A stretch of 64,000 bases of DNA, from NCBI RefSeq assembly GCF_000422845.1, contig NZ_AUGV01000004.1, positions 186,001 to 250,000 of the forward strand, given 5' to 3'. Positions within the stretch are counted from its first letter, which is position 1. Each line of letters starts with the position of its first letter. Below, piece after piece: positions 40,637 through 50,116 of the stretch. A program made the translations under genes and the position numbers. The DNA is from Oceanobacter kriegii DSM 6294. Lineage in GTDB: Bacteria > Pseudomonadota > Gammaproteobacteria > Pseudomonadales > Oceanobacteraceae. A model generated the notes under the pieces. That model did no database searches. It was not told the DNA's origin and was given only the letters and a program-made list of their open reading frames with translations.

Positions 40637-43600
40637 TTAGAAACCCATCTCTACCCGGGAGTCCTTGCCTTGCTCGGGCGAACAGACAGTAATTCGACGG
40701 GACAAGGACTTGTCCTTGTCGTCCTTGAACTGCGACAACCAGTCCTTAACGTTTTCACCGCGTTGAATGCCAAGACCGAACCATTGATCTCCCATGGCGG
40801 CCGCTTCTTCCTTACTGACGAACGGACACACTTGCAGCTCCAGCGCCGTCTTTTTCTTCATGGTGGAGACAACTTTTTGCAGGTAATCCGTTTGTTCAGA
40901 GGTCAGATCTGACTGTTGTGGCTGATATTTCAGCGGCTCCAGTCGAATGGCAAACAGGGTATCGGACGCCATAGAGCCCAGGCTGATCAGCGCACCGTAA
41001 GGCTGAAACGCTTGCTGCAAGTAATACAGGGTGGCGGTACGCACCGCGGTTTTGGTCACCTGTTGCAGAATGTCGTTGATGCCGATACCCGGGTCGTTGA
41101 TCGGACCGTCGATCGGGATATCAATTTTGAGGTTGTTGTTATCGTCTTTCAGTACCGACAACACGGTTTCAACCGGCATCGAAATTTGCTTGCTGACGCG
41201 GTCAATCCGCTTCTGGTTGGCTGGTTCAAACTTGCTGTTTTGCAGTCGCAGCGTCGCCTTGCCGTCCATCTGTCCCGCCACCACATCAACATTCGACTTC
41301 AACTGCAGCATGCCCTTTTGCACCTTGTAGCCAATCGCCTGAGACACATAAGGACTGAACGGTGGCAAGTTCATCTGACTGATGGAGAAGTTGAAATTGC
41401 CTTCAGGCAAACCGCCACTCAACCCCACTTTGGCATCCAGTTTGATGTCGTTGTATTTGTCGAGGCCCGCCAACACACTCACCGGTACACGGCTCTCCGG
41501 ATTGCCCAACAGCTCATTGCTGTCGACCTGGCCCACGGTGAAGGTACGCAGTTGCAGAGAGCTGCGATGATTTGGCTGAATCGCCTGATCTTCAAACTCA
41601 ATACGGCTATCGATGGCCGTGCCTGCGTTTTCAGTCAGCAGCTCAACCCCATCCACCCGAATCAGGATTGGCAAGGTTGGATTTACCGTCGGCGCGACGG
41701 GCCCTTCTGAGCTGCCCGTGCCGCCATTATTGGCTTTGGCACCGGCATCCGAGGCCACCGGCGTACCGGCAATGCGGCCGTCCTGCAAGCGCACCAGATT
41801 CATCTTCAAACCGGCAAACGTCTGTATCCCGGTGGTGAAGGCATCGCCATCGAAATAGGGCTTCGGAATCACATAGCTGGCCAGGCTCAGCAAAGGCCCC
41901 TTGTTTTTGACTGCTTCTGTTTCGCCGTCCGGGAATTGCGCCACCAGATTGCTCAGGGTTATCCGTTCAGCAGACTGGATATGACGGTCAGCGCTGATGC
42001 CCTCCACCGCCAGACTATCGAACGACAGCGGTGGCTGACCTTCTGCACGGCCCGAGAAGTGTTCAAAGACAACGTCGCCCACCAGCTGCGGCTGGCGACG
42101 CCAATCACGCAGCTGACCGTACCAGCGGAAGTTCAACGGTTGCAGCAGGGCCACGGATTGAGGCTCTTCGACTTCCAGACGCTGAACATCCAGACTACCG
42201 TTCAATTCAATCGGCAGATTCTGGGCGCTGTCGATCACCCCCAGATTCATGGCATCCGAAGTGATGTGCGCCACAATGCCAGACTGACGATAGCCGATGT
42301 CCAGCTGTTGAACATCCACTCCTTCGAGATGAAATTCCGGCAAGCCACCCGGACCAGTACCACGACGAGACTGGCTTGCTTGCGGGCTTACTTGTGTAGC
42401 TGTTTGTGTTGCTACGGAACTACGCTCAGCGGACTCACTGACACCCGTTTCACTGGAGTCAGTACCTCCGTTAACAGAATCCTGGGCATCCGCTGTATTG
42501 ACCGATGCAATCACAAACGGCAGTTGATTCAGACGCTCGTCTTCCAATCGGGCATCAATCTTCAGACCCTTGATGGTTTGCTTGCCCAGTTGCAGCATCT
42601 GACCGTCGAACAGCGCCCGATCAAGCTGGTATTGCTCCAGCACAAACAGGTCTCGCGCCACCTGACGAGCGTTAGGAGAGGTAATATGCAGACCGGTCAA
42701 ATTCACCTCGGCGGATGCCTGTTGTGACGCACTGGCCTCGATACCCTCCACCGAAAACTGATCGAATCCCAGCTCGATAGCATCCAGAGCCCGCAATTCC
42801 AGCCTTCCCAGTGTCAGGTCGCCTGCCACTCCCGGCGTGCTGTTCCACTGGGTAACGCGGCCAGACCAATCAACCTGAAACGGCTGTTCTAACGTCAGCT
42901 TCAACTCGGTATCGGCCGCCAGCGACTGCTGCAAGGTATCAACCAAGGCTTGTTGGTTGAGGCTGGTCAGAAGTTGGTCATCAAGCGCCAGGGATTCCAG
43001 CGCCACCGAGGTAGTCACATCAAATGACGCGGGGTTCTCGCTGTCGAAATTCGCCAGCGACAACTGTTTCAGGGTGGCCTTGCTACTCAGGCCTGGCTGC
43101 TGCCAGTTCAGGTTCCAGTCCGACAACGTCAGGTCATTGACCATTACCCGCCATGGCTCGCTTGGGCTGGTGGCGCCTGCAGTTGTTGTAGACGTCGCCT
43201 GCTGTTCCAGCGGCAATTCCAGACCCGCAAGGTGCAAAGTGCTATCGGCCATACTGGCTTGCAGTGTTAAGCCAGACACCGATACGCCTTCAATCTCGAT
43301 GGTGCGGTCCTTGAGCAGGCCGGTATTCACATCCAACGTCAGAGACTGCAATGAGGTTTGGTCGCCATCCTTACCCGGGTGATCCAGCACAATGCCATTC
43401 AGCGCCAGCGTGCCGGACCACAGTGACAGCTGCCAGTCCGCCAGTTGCAACTGGTACTCGTCACCCTGCTCGGCGTACCAGTTCTTCAACCAGGAAATCG
43501 CCAACGGCGGTGCCACGTAACGCACCAGCGGAACCAGAATGATCAATAACAGCAGCAACACCAGCACGGTGCGGCCCAGCCAGAACAGGATGCCGCGTGG

Positions 43601-43711
43601 CGGCTTGCCACCCGGTACCGGTGCTGAAGACTGTGATGTTGAGTGAGTCCTGGTTTCACGGGACGCTACCAGCGGTTCGTTGATATCCGAATCGTCACGT
43701 TGGGAGGTCAT
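40637..43711 (-). CDS. DUF748 / AsmA-like inner-membrane anchored protein
   Basis: A 1024-residue protein. Residues 1-42 are a polar cytoplasmic tail, residues 43-66 one transmembrane helix (WLGRTVLVLLLLLIILVPLV). The rest is a periplasmic chain rich in beta strands, with LADWQLSLWSGTLALNGIVL typical of AsmA/DUF748 proteins. A Ser/Thr/Gln-rich linker lies near residues 405-450. The C-terminal 80 residues, with CPFVSKEEAAAMGDQ, form a separate domain. Related AsmA-like proteins are thought to bridge the periplasm and carry phospholipids to the outer membrane. GGGAGG precedes the ATG. Function is inferred from the family. Confidence 0.82.
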   Translation of the reverse strand: MTSQRDDSDINEPLVASRETRTHSTSQSSAPVPGGKPPRGILFWLGRTVLVLLLLLIILVPLVRYVAPPLAISWLKNWYAEQGDEYQLQLADWQLSLWSGTLALNGIVLDHPGKDGDQTSLQSLTLDVNTGLLKDRTIEIEGVSVSGLTLQASMADSTLHLAGLELPLEQQATSTTTAGATSPSEPWRVMVNDLTLSDWNLNWQQPGLSSKATLKQLSLANFDSENPASFDVTTSVALESLALDDQLLTSLNQQALVDTLQQSLAADTELKLTLEQPFQVDWSGRVTQWNSTPGVAGDLTLGRLELRALDAIELGFDQFSVEGIEASASQQASAEVNLTGLHITSPNARQVARDLFVLEQYQLDRALFDGQMLQLGKQTIKGLKIDARLEDERLNQLPFVIASVNTADAQDSVNGGTDSSETGVSESAERSSVATQTATQVSPQASQSRRGTGPGGLPEFHLEGVDVQQLDIGYRQSGIVAHITSDAMNLGVIDSAQNLPIELNGSLDVQRLEVEEPQSVALLQPLNFRWYGQLRDWRRQPQLVGDVVFEHFSGRAEGQPPLSFDSLAVEGISADRHIQSAERITLSNLVAQFPDGETEAVKNKGPLLSLASYVIPKPYFDGDAFTTGIQTFAGLKMNLVRLQDGRIAGTPVASDAGAKANNGGTGSSEGPVAPTVNPTLPILIRVDGVELLTENAGTAIDSRIEFEDQAIQPNHRSSLQLRTFTVGQVDSNELLGNPESRVPVSVLAGLDKYNDIKLDAKVGLSGGLPEGNFNFSISQMNLPPFSPYVSQAIGYKVQKGMLQLKSNVDVVAGQMDGKATLRLQNSKFEPANQKRIDRVSKQISMPVETVLSVLKDDNNNLKIDIPIDGPINDPGIGINDILQQVTKTAVRTATLYYLQQAFQPYGALISLGSMASDTLFAIRLEPLKYQPQQSDLTSEQTDYLQKVVSTMKKKTALELQVCPFVSKEEAAAMGDQWFGLGIQRGENVKDWLSQFKDDKDKSLSRRITVCSPEQGKDSRVEMGF

Positions 43712-43814
43712 GCAAACTCCGCATGTAAATATAAACAGTTAAATAAAATGCCCTGTCGTTCAGAGCCAGAACAGGACTTTTCCAAAGGGTAAATATGTCG
43801 GTTTTTGGCTGCAC

Positions 43815-46169
43815 TCACCGATCTGACGCCCACAAAGCGTCACGCAAGCCACTGGCTCGCACTACCCGGCTCTTTAAACCGATATGCCAAACTTCGGGCT
43901 GGGTCAGTAACACAAAGCGTTCCTTGGCTCGGGTGATCGCGGTGTAAATCAGCTCTCGGGTGATCACTGGCTGCCATTGCTCTGGCAACAGCAACATTAC
44001 CTGTTGAAACTCCGATCCCTGACTTTTATGGACTGTCATAACGAAAGAAGTTTCATGGCTGGGCAGTCGGCTGGGCAATAAAAAGCGAATTCCGCCTTCC
44101 CGTGCCTCAAAGGCCACCCGCAATTCTCCGCTGGTATCACGCACCACCACACCGATATCGCCGTTGTAGAGGCCGAGGTCGTAATCGTTACGGGTAATCA
44201 TAATCGGGCGCCCTGCGTACCAGACGCTGTCTGACGCCCGATTTAGAAGCCCTTGTCGCGTCAGCAGTTGCTCAACATGGCGATTCAGATTCTCCACGCC
44301 AAATGGCCCTTGTCGCACCGCCACCAGCGCCTGAAACTCGGCAAACGCCGCCAGCGCCTCGGCCCCTGCCTGTTCCTGCTCCTGCATCGAACGCGGCGCT
44401 GCAACGGCAATGCGGCTGCAATAGTAGCGATGACCGTCCAGCAAGTCCGTTTCCCAGTCACACAGTTGCGACGCATCGCGAGGCATGGCGCCTTGATCAT
44501 CATGCAAACGCAGCGACAACGCCTGAGGGTGACGACCGAACAGCTGCAAGGCAATACTGGAGCGCCCCTGATTCACCGCACTGGCCAGCTGGCCAATACC
44601 ACTGTCGGCGGTAAAACGGCGTGACACTTTCAGTTCGGCAACGGCATTGGCCATATTAAATGCTGGCTGGTCGACGACATCTGTACTGGTTGCAGCACCG
44701 CTCATCACCGACGCAATGGGATCTGAATTTGAGGGAGGAAACTCCGTTGGCGCGGAATCCGGGACAAGGTCAGCGCTTGCAAACAGGTCTGCTGTTTCGA
44801 ACGGCTGTAAGTGATCAGCGGAATCATCAGATACCCAACCGTTGTCTTCTCTGCTCTCTGTACTGTTCTCGAAAGTCGCCCCAGCACTGGTATTGGCAGG
44901 CAACTGCTGGCCGCACAATGCGCTAATCCGGGCGGCAAACTGCGCATCGGGCCAGCACTGGTTACCGGCATTACACAGATCTGCCAACACACTGCCGGCT
45001 TCCACCGAGGCTAATTGGTCCCGGTCGCCCAGCAAAATCAACCGCGCTGAAGCCGGAGTTGCCGCCACCAACTGATACATCATGGCAAGGTCAATCATCG
45101 AGGATTCATCAACCACAATGCAGTCATACGGTAAGGTTTGCTGTTCGCCGTAGCGGAAACCATCAGGTCGCCAGCCCAACAAACGATGAAGGGTAAAACT
45201 GGTATCCGGGATGGCGTCAGCATGAGCAACATCCCCACGCTCACGGGCAGCACGAATCGACTCGGTCATGCGGGCAGCGGCTTTTCCTGTCGGAGCCGCC
45301 AGGGCAATTCGAAGATCCGGTTCGGCGCTCAGCAAAGCCGCCAGCAAGCGCGTAACCGTGTGGGTTTTGCCTGTTCCCGGGCCACCTGTAATCACACAAA
45401 AACGCTGCAAACAGGCCGTTGCAGCGGCCACTGCTTGCCAGTCGGTCCGCTCCATTAGCCCCGCACTGGCGGGCACAGCCTGCGGCGGAAACAGGTCTGC
45501 AAATACCGGCGCCATGGCTGTCATATTCAGCTCGACCGGCAAAGCCAGTCGCTGGCGAATCTGCTGTTCGAGACCGTGCTGATAAAAGAAATAACGCGCC
45601 AGATACAAGCGTGGCTGCGGCCAGGTTTCCAGCACCAGCGGTTGGCCCTGATAAGCCGCCGTAACAGCATCCGGGCCAGCGGCGGTGCTGTTAAACACCG
45701 CCGGATGTTGCTCCAGCCAGCCTTGCCATTGCTGTGGTGTCGGCCAAAGCATATTCAGCGCGGCTATGGCGGACGGAACCTGACCAGAATTCGCGCTGGA
45801 AGTAGAGCTGGCCGCATCGACGTACAAGCCCTGCGGCAAAATGTCTTTCAGGGGGGACGTTGCCAGCGGCAGGCACACTTGTCCTCGCCCCAAGGCCCAG
45901 GATACCAAAAGCCCGGCCACTACCATTGCGGCATCCTGATCCTGGCAATTGTTATGAGCATTCCGGCTTTGCTGAGCTTCCTGACTTCTATTGTCAGGGC
46001 CGGACGACTGCGACTGATACAGAAACAGCTGTCTGGCCACTTGCCAGTCGATTTCCCGCAGCCGGTCGCTTTCCTGCAATGCCTGCCAGAGTGCCGCCAT
46101 GGCACTCTGTTTCATGCTGATTTGCAGCCCATCGGTTTGCGGATGACGAGTTGATCCTTGAGACATCAT
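43815..46169 (-). CDS. recD: Exodeoxyribonuclease V subunit alpha (RecD)
   Basis: 5'-3' helicase of the RecBCD double-strand-break repair complex. The 784 residues contain Walker A GGPGTGKTHT (K268) and VDESSMIDLAM, and end with the helicase motif MTVHKSQGSEF and YTAITRAK. E. coli RecD is 608 residues; much of the excess is a low-complexity acidic, Ser-rich insertion near residues 415-505 that splits the helicase core. The ATG overlaps the recB stop by one base (TAATG), so translation is coupled. It is last in recC-recB-recD. Confidence 0.95.
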   Translation of the reverse strand: MMSQGSTRHPQTDGLQISMKQSAMAALWQALQESDRLREIDWQVARQLFLYQSQSSGPDNRSQEAQQSRNAHNNCQDQDAAMVVAGLLVSWALGRGQVCLPLATSPLKDILPQGLYVDAASSTSSANSGQVPSAIAALNMLWPTPQQWQGWLEQHPAVFNSTAAGPDAVTAAYQGQPLVLETWPQPRLYLARYFFYQHGLEQQIRQRLALPVELNMTAMAPVFADLFPPQAVPASAGLMERTDWQAVAAATACLQRFCVITGGPGTGKTHTVTRLLAALLSAEPDLRIALAAPTGKAAARMTESIRAARERGDVAHADAIPDTSFTLHRLLGWRPDGFRYGEQQTLPYDCIVVDESSMIDLAMMYQLVAATPASARLILLGDRDQLASVEAGSVLADLCNAGNQCWPDAQFAARISALCGQQLPANTSAGATFENSTESREDNGWVSDDSADHLQPFETADLFASADLVPDSAPTEFPPSNSDPIASVMSGAATSTDVVDQPAFNMANAVAELKVSRRFTADSGIGQLASAVNQGRSSIALQLFGRHPQALSLRLHDDQGAMPRDASQLCDWETDLLDGHRYYCSRIAVAAPRSMQEQEQAGAEALAAFAEFQALVAVRQGPFGVENLNRHVEQLLTRQGLLNRASDSVWYAGRPIMITRNDYDLGLYNGDIGVVVRDTSGELRVAFEAREGGIRFLLPSRLPSHETSFVMTVHKSQGSEFQQVMLLLPEQWQPVITRELIYTAITRAKERFVLLTQPEVWHIGLKSRVVRASGLRDALWASDR

Positions 46170-49100
46170 TAGAAAGGTAACTCCCCTTGCTGACTGGAGT
46201 TCGTGCCGGAGTTCATGCTGAGGTTCGTACTAGAACCAGAGTTCATGCCAGAATCCAGACCAGTCGCTTTGCCCTCCACGGATTCCGTGGCAGGCAAACG
46301 CAACATGCCTCGCTGCCAACGGGCCAAATCGTGCGGGTCAATCGGGCTGAACCACACTCCCGACTGCGAATCACAGCCTGGCTGCATCCCCCGCAGGAAC
46401 AGATAGAACACACCACCCAAATGTTGCGCTGGGGAATAATCCGGAACCCGGTGACGCAGGAACTGATCCAACGCCAGACTGTAAATACGAGCCTGCAAAT
46501 CGTAGTAATGTGCAGCCATTGCCTGATCCAGCGCTTCACCCAGATAATCTTCCGGGTTGTCGCCCAGATAATTCGACTTGTAGTCCAACAGGTAGTAACG
46601 GCCGTCAACACAGAAAATCAGGTCGATAAAGCCTTTCAGGTAGCCATCCAGTGGCCGGAATTGCAGTTTGGGGCGTTGCATATCGGCGCTACGGCTGTCA
46701 CGCAGCAAGGCATTCAGGCCATCGGCGAACAGATTGCCGACGGGCAGGCAGAACTCCATTTCATCCAGTCGCTGACGACTATCGAGCTGGTGCAGTTGGA
46801 TGTCGCCGCTTAGCGGCGTGGTCACCACATGCTGCAACCAATCTGACAGCTGTTCGATTGCCTGGTGCTCTTCAATCGGGATCTCAGACGCTTCGTCAGC
46901 GTCAGAGGGCGCAATGGCCAACACGTCGTCCAGCAAGCCGAAGTGGCGCAATGCTTTCGGCAATACATCCCGTTGCAGCGCCTTGTTGTCGGTAAAATTC
47001 CAGTGTTCAAAAATGCTGTGCAAACAGGTACCGGCCTGAGAGCCACGCGGGAATTGCATGGCCAGATGTTGCACAAAGGCCTGTTGCCTAGCTGCCCGTT
47101 GGGCTTCAGCGGCCAGTTCGGCATTAGCCTCTGTCAGGTTGTTGCCAGCACCGCTCATGCTCTCGCCGCCAGGAATCACTCCTGCAGTGCCAGCAACTGG
47201 CAACCCGGCATTCAGCATACCTCTGGCTTGCTGCCAGCCATTGCCTTCGTCTTGTCGCAGACCACCTTCCTGGGATTCTTCCAGACCCTGCTCGTTGGCC
47301 ACATCCTGCTGGCTCAAGGCGGTGAAACTGGAAACCCGCCAGCGGCGATCTATCTTGCGGGTAAAGTCAGCCGCTTGCAGCTGGGCATTGTCGCCCAGCT
47401 GTTCGGCGTATGCGCCTGAAAAAGCTGCTTCGTCTGGCTGCAGCTCAGGTGCCGGGCCAAGATACAAGCTGTCATCAGACAATTCAGCCAGCCCTTGCCA
47501 GCCTCGCTGCTGTATTTGCAATAACTCGCCAAGGGCCGACGACTGCAACACCGGCGGTGGATTTTTCGCACGACCGCCGACATTCGCCTTCGACAACCAC
47601 ACAAAGCAGCCCTGTTTCGGCCGGGTCAGTGCCACGTACAACAGACGCATGTATTCAGCCCGTTTGTCGCGGGCCGCCAGATCGCGTTCATCCCGACCGG
47701 CATCCAGGTTAAGAATCACCTGCTCGCCGTCAAAATAGCGCACGTCTTCAACGTTATTCAGCTTGGTCAGGTCTGCCCAGACAAACGGCAGGAACACCAA
47801 CGGGTATTCCAAACCCTTGGATTTGTGAATGGTGACAATCGACACCAGATTGGCGTCCGACTCCAGCCGCAACTGGGCGTCTTCGCCGGATTCATTGGCG
47901 TCCAGCACCCGCTCACGGAACCAGCGCAACAAGGCTTGCTGCCCTTTCAAACGACGGCTGATCTGCTGCAACAACTCGCCCAAATGCAGCAAGTTGGTCA
48001 GCGTGCGTTCACCATCCGCCTGATGGCGAATGCGGGCGGCACGATCGTCCCGGGCCATCCAGTCCAGAATGGCAGCCATAATGCCGTTACGGTTCCAGCG
48101 TTCGTGGTAGTGATGCATCCACTCCAACTGACGTTCCAGCTCGCGTTCGTTCACTTGCAACTGGTAAATCTGGTGAACGCTAAAACCGTGCAAGCGGGTT
48201 GCCAGTGCATTGCGTAGCAAACGCTCGTCAGCCGGTTCCGCCACCGCGCTAAGCCAGTTCAGCAGCTCGACCGCAGTGGTCGATTTGAACACCGACTCCC
48301 GCGACAGCAGCACCGCTGCGATGCCTCGTTGCGCCAGCGCATCACGCATCATTTGCGCCTGGGCATTGGTTCGTACCAACACCGCCATGTCCCGCGCCTG
48401 AGCTGTCTGCTCACCCAACTGCGCCGCCCCGGCCAGCATGCGCTGAATGCTGTCGGCACAGTCTTCAGCACAGCGGCGTACACCGGCTTCCCGGGTTTCT
48501 TCTTCCGCCTCGGCATCAGAGGGCAGCCAGAATTGCAGTGGTGCAGCCGCCTCGCCGTTCAGTCGCAAAGCAGCATCGTCATGTTTACCAGCGGCGTTTA
48601 CCGGAAAGAAAGGAATATCGTCATCAAACACAAATGGCGACGGGTGCTCATCGAACAGCCGATTCACAGCGCCAATCATGCGACTGTGACTGCGCCAGTT
48701 GGTATCCAGCGTAAAAATACGCTCTGGCGGCATCTGTCGACGGGCCTGAATGTAGGTAAAAATATCCGCCCCACGGAAGGCATAAATCGCCTGTTTGGGG
48801 TCACCAATGGCGGTCAGGCCACAGGCGGGTGCTGACTCAGCGCCATCCTCTGTATCAGCAGCCGTGGCATAAATGGTCTGGAAGATCCGATACTGCATCG
48901 GATCGGTATCCTGAAATTCATCAATCAGAGCAACCGGATACAAGGTTCGGATTTGCTGCGCCAGTGCGGAACCTTGAGCCCCTTGCAAGGCACTGTCCAG
49001 CAGCCGCAACAGGTCATCTGGCGACAAGGCACCGGCTTGCTCCAGCAGCTGGAAGTAGCGGGTTTTCACCTCATCAAACCAGGCTTTGGGCAGGGTTTTC

Positions 49101-50116
49101 AGTAACTGGTGCTGATACTGCTGCAATGGTTCCAGTGCACTGAGCAGCACGTCCATCGCATCGAAGAAATCGTGCTCTGGCGTGGTTTTGCCTTTGCTGG
49201 TTTTGACACTCAACTGGCGAGCGGTAAAGTTCTCGGCCTTGGCTGGCACCTTGAGTGAAAAGCCGCCATCAAACCAGCGTTGCAGGTCTTTCAGCCAACC
49301 AGGTATAGAAGCCGGTTTATAGCTGTTGTTGTTCAGCTGTTTGGTGGTGGCCGCTTCCAACAGCAAGTCGCCGATGCTTTGCCAGCCACTCGCCTGAGCC
49401 GCCGCCAGTGCTTTCTCGAACGCCTGTTCGGCTTCACGGGAGTCCGGTGCTTCGGCCGCAGGCACCGGTGGGACAAACACCGTATCCGGGCGCGAGAACC
49501 AGCCCCGAATCTTGCTCATCAGTTCGTCCGGCGACGGAAACACCGAACGGTACACCAGCACATCGGTACGCTCTGCCCGATACATGTGCTGACGCCACAC
49601 ATCTTCACAGGCCTGCTTCAGCCAGCTGGCGGTATCCATCTCCAGATCAGCGCTGAACATCACCCCACTGTCGAAGGCAAACTGCTTCAGCATGCGCTGA
49701 CAAAAACCGTGAATGGTGTAAATGCTGGCGTCGTCCATCGCCGACAGGTTGGCCTGCAAGCTGTCGATCTGCTGTTGCAGCTGCTCGTCCGACCAGTCCA
49801 GCTGTTGTAACCAACTGGCCAGCAGCCCGTCTGTTAATGGCAGACCGGCTTGCTGACGCAGCAGGTCTTCCAGATTGCCGCGCAGGCGCTCACGAATTCG
49901 GCCACGCAGTTCTTCCGTGGCGGCCTTGGTAAAGGTCACCACCAGAATCTGATCACAACCCAACGGCGGCAAACCGGTGTTATGTCCCAGACTCAAACGA
50001 CTGTACAGGCTGGCAATGGTAAAGGTTTTGCCGGTGCCCGCACTGGCTTCAATCAGCGATTGGCCGGTAAGCGGAAAAGTGGAAACATCCAGTGGAATGG
50101 CATTCATGGAGGTCAT
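46169..50116 (-). CDS. recB: Exodeoxyribonuclease V subunit beta (RecB)
   Basis: 3'-5' helicase and the only nuclease of RecBCD. The 1315 residues start with Walker A IEASAGTGKTFTIAS (K30). UvrD-type motifs include VALIDEFQDTDPMQYRIF, IGDPKQAIYAFRGAD and TIHKSKGLEYPLVFLPF. The C-terminal nuclease has the metal site LLDYKSNYLGD (D1178, K1180). It is about 135 residues longer than E. coli RecB. The extra length is a Gln/Gly/Ala-rich linker near 930-1005 and a Ser/Asn/Gly-rich tail at 1287-1315. Its start overlaps the recC stop (ATGA). Confidence 0.96.
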   Translation of the reverse strand: MTSMNAIPLDVSTFPLTGQSLIEASAGTGKTFTIASLYSRLSLGHNTGLPPLGCDQILVVTFTKAATEELRGRIRERLRGNLEDLLRQQAGLPLTDGLLASWLQQLDWSDEQLQQQIDSLQANLSAMDDASIYTIHGFCQRMLKQFAFDSGVMFSADLEMDTASWLKQACEDVWRQHMYRAERTDVLVYRSVFPSPDELMSKIRGWFSRPDTVFVPPVPAAEAPDSREAEQAFEKALAAAQASGWQSIGDLLLEAATTKQLNNNSYKPASIPGWLKDLQRWFDGGFSLKVPAKAENFTARQLSVKTSKGKTTPEHDFFDAMDVLLSALEPLQQYQHQLLKTLPKAWFDEVKTRYFQLLEQAGALSPDDLLRLLDSALQGAQGSALAQQIRTLYPVALIDEFQDTDPMQYRIFQTIYATAADTEDGAESAPACGLTAIGDPKQAIYAFRGADIFTYIQARRQMPPERIFTLDTNWRSHSRMIGAVNRLFDEHPSPFVFDDDIPFFPVNAAGKHDDAALRLNGEAAAPLQFWLPSDAEAEEETREAGVRRCAEDCADSIQRMLAGAAQLGEQTAQARDMAVLVRTNAQAQMMRDALAQRGIAAVLLSRESVFKSTTAVELLNWLSAVAEPADERLLRNALATRLHGFSVHQIYQLQVNERELERQLEWMHHYHERWNRNGIMAAILDWMARDDRAARIRHQADGERTLTNLLHLGELLQQISRRLKGQQALLRWFRERVLDANESGEDAQLRLESDANLVSIVTIHKSKGLEYPLVFLPFVWADLTKLNNVEDVRYFDGEQVILNLDAGRDERDLAARDKRAEYMRLLYVALTRPKQGCFVWLSKANVGGRAKNPPPVLQSSALGELLQIQQRGWQGLAELSDDSLYLGPAPELQPDEAAFSGAYAEQLGDNAQLQAADFTRKIDRRWRVSSFTALSQQDVANEQGLEESQEGGLRQDEGNGWQQARGMLNAGLPVAGTAGVIPGGESMSGAGNNLTEANAELAAEAQRAARQQAFVQHLAMQFPRGSQAGTCLHSIFEHWNFTDNKALQRDVLPKALRHFGLLDDVLAIAPSDADEASEIPIEEHQAIEQLSDWLQHVVTTPLSGDIQLHQLDSRQRLDEMEFCLPVGNLFADGLNALLRDSRSADMQRPKLQFRPLDGYLKGFIDLIFCVDGRYYLLDYKSNYLGDNPEDYLGEALDQAMAAHYYDLQARIYSLALDQFLRHRVPDYSPAQHLGGVFYLFLRGMQPGCDSQSGVWFSPIDPHDLARWQRGMLRLPATESVEGKATGLDSGMNSGSSTNLSMNSGTNSSQQGELPF

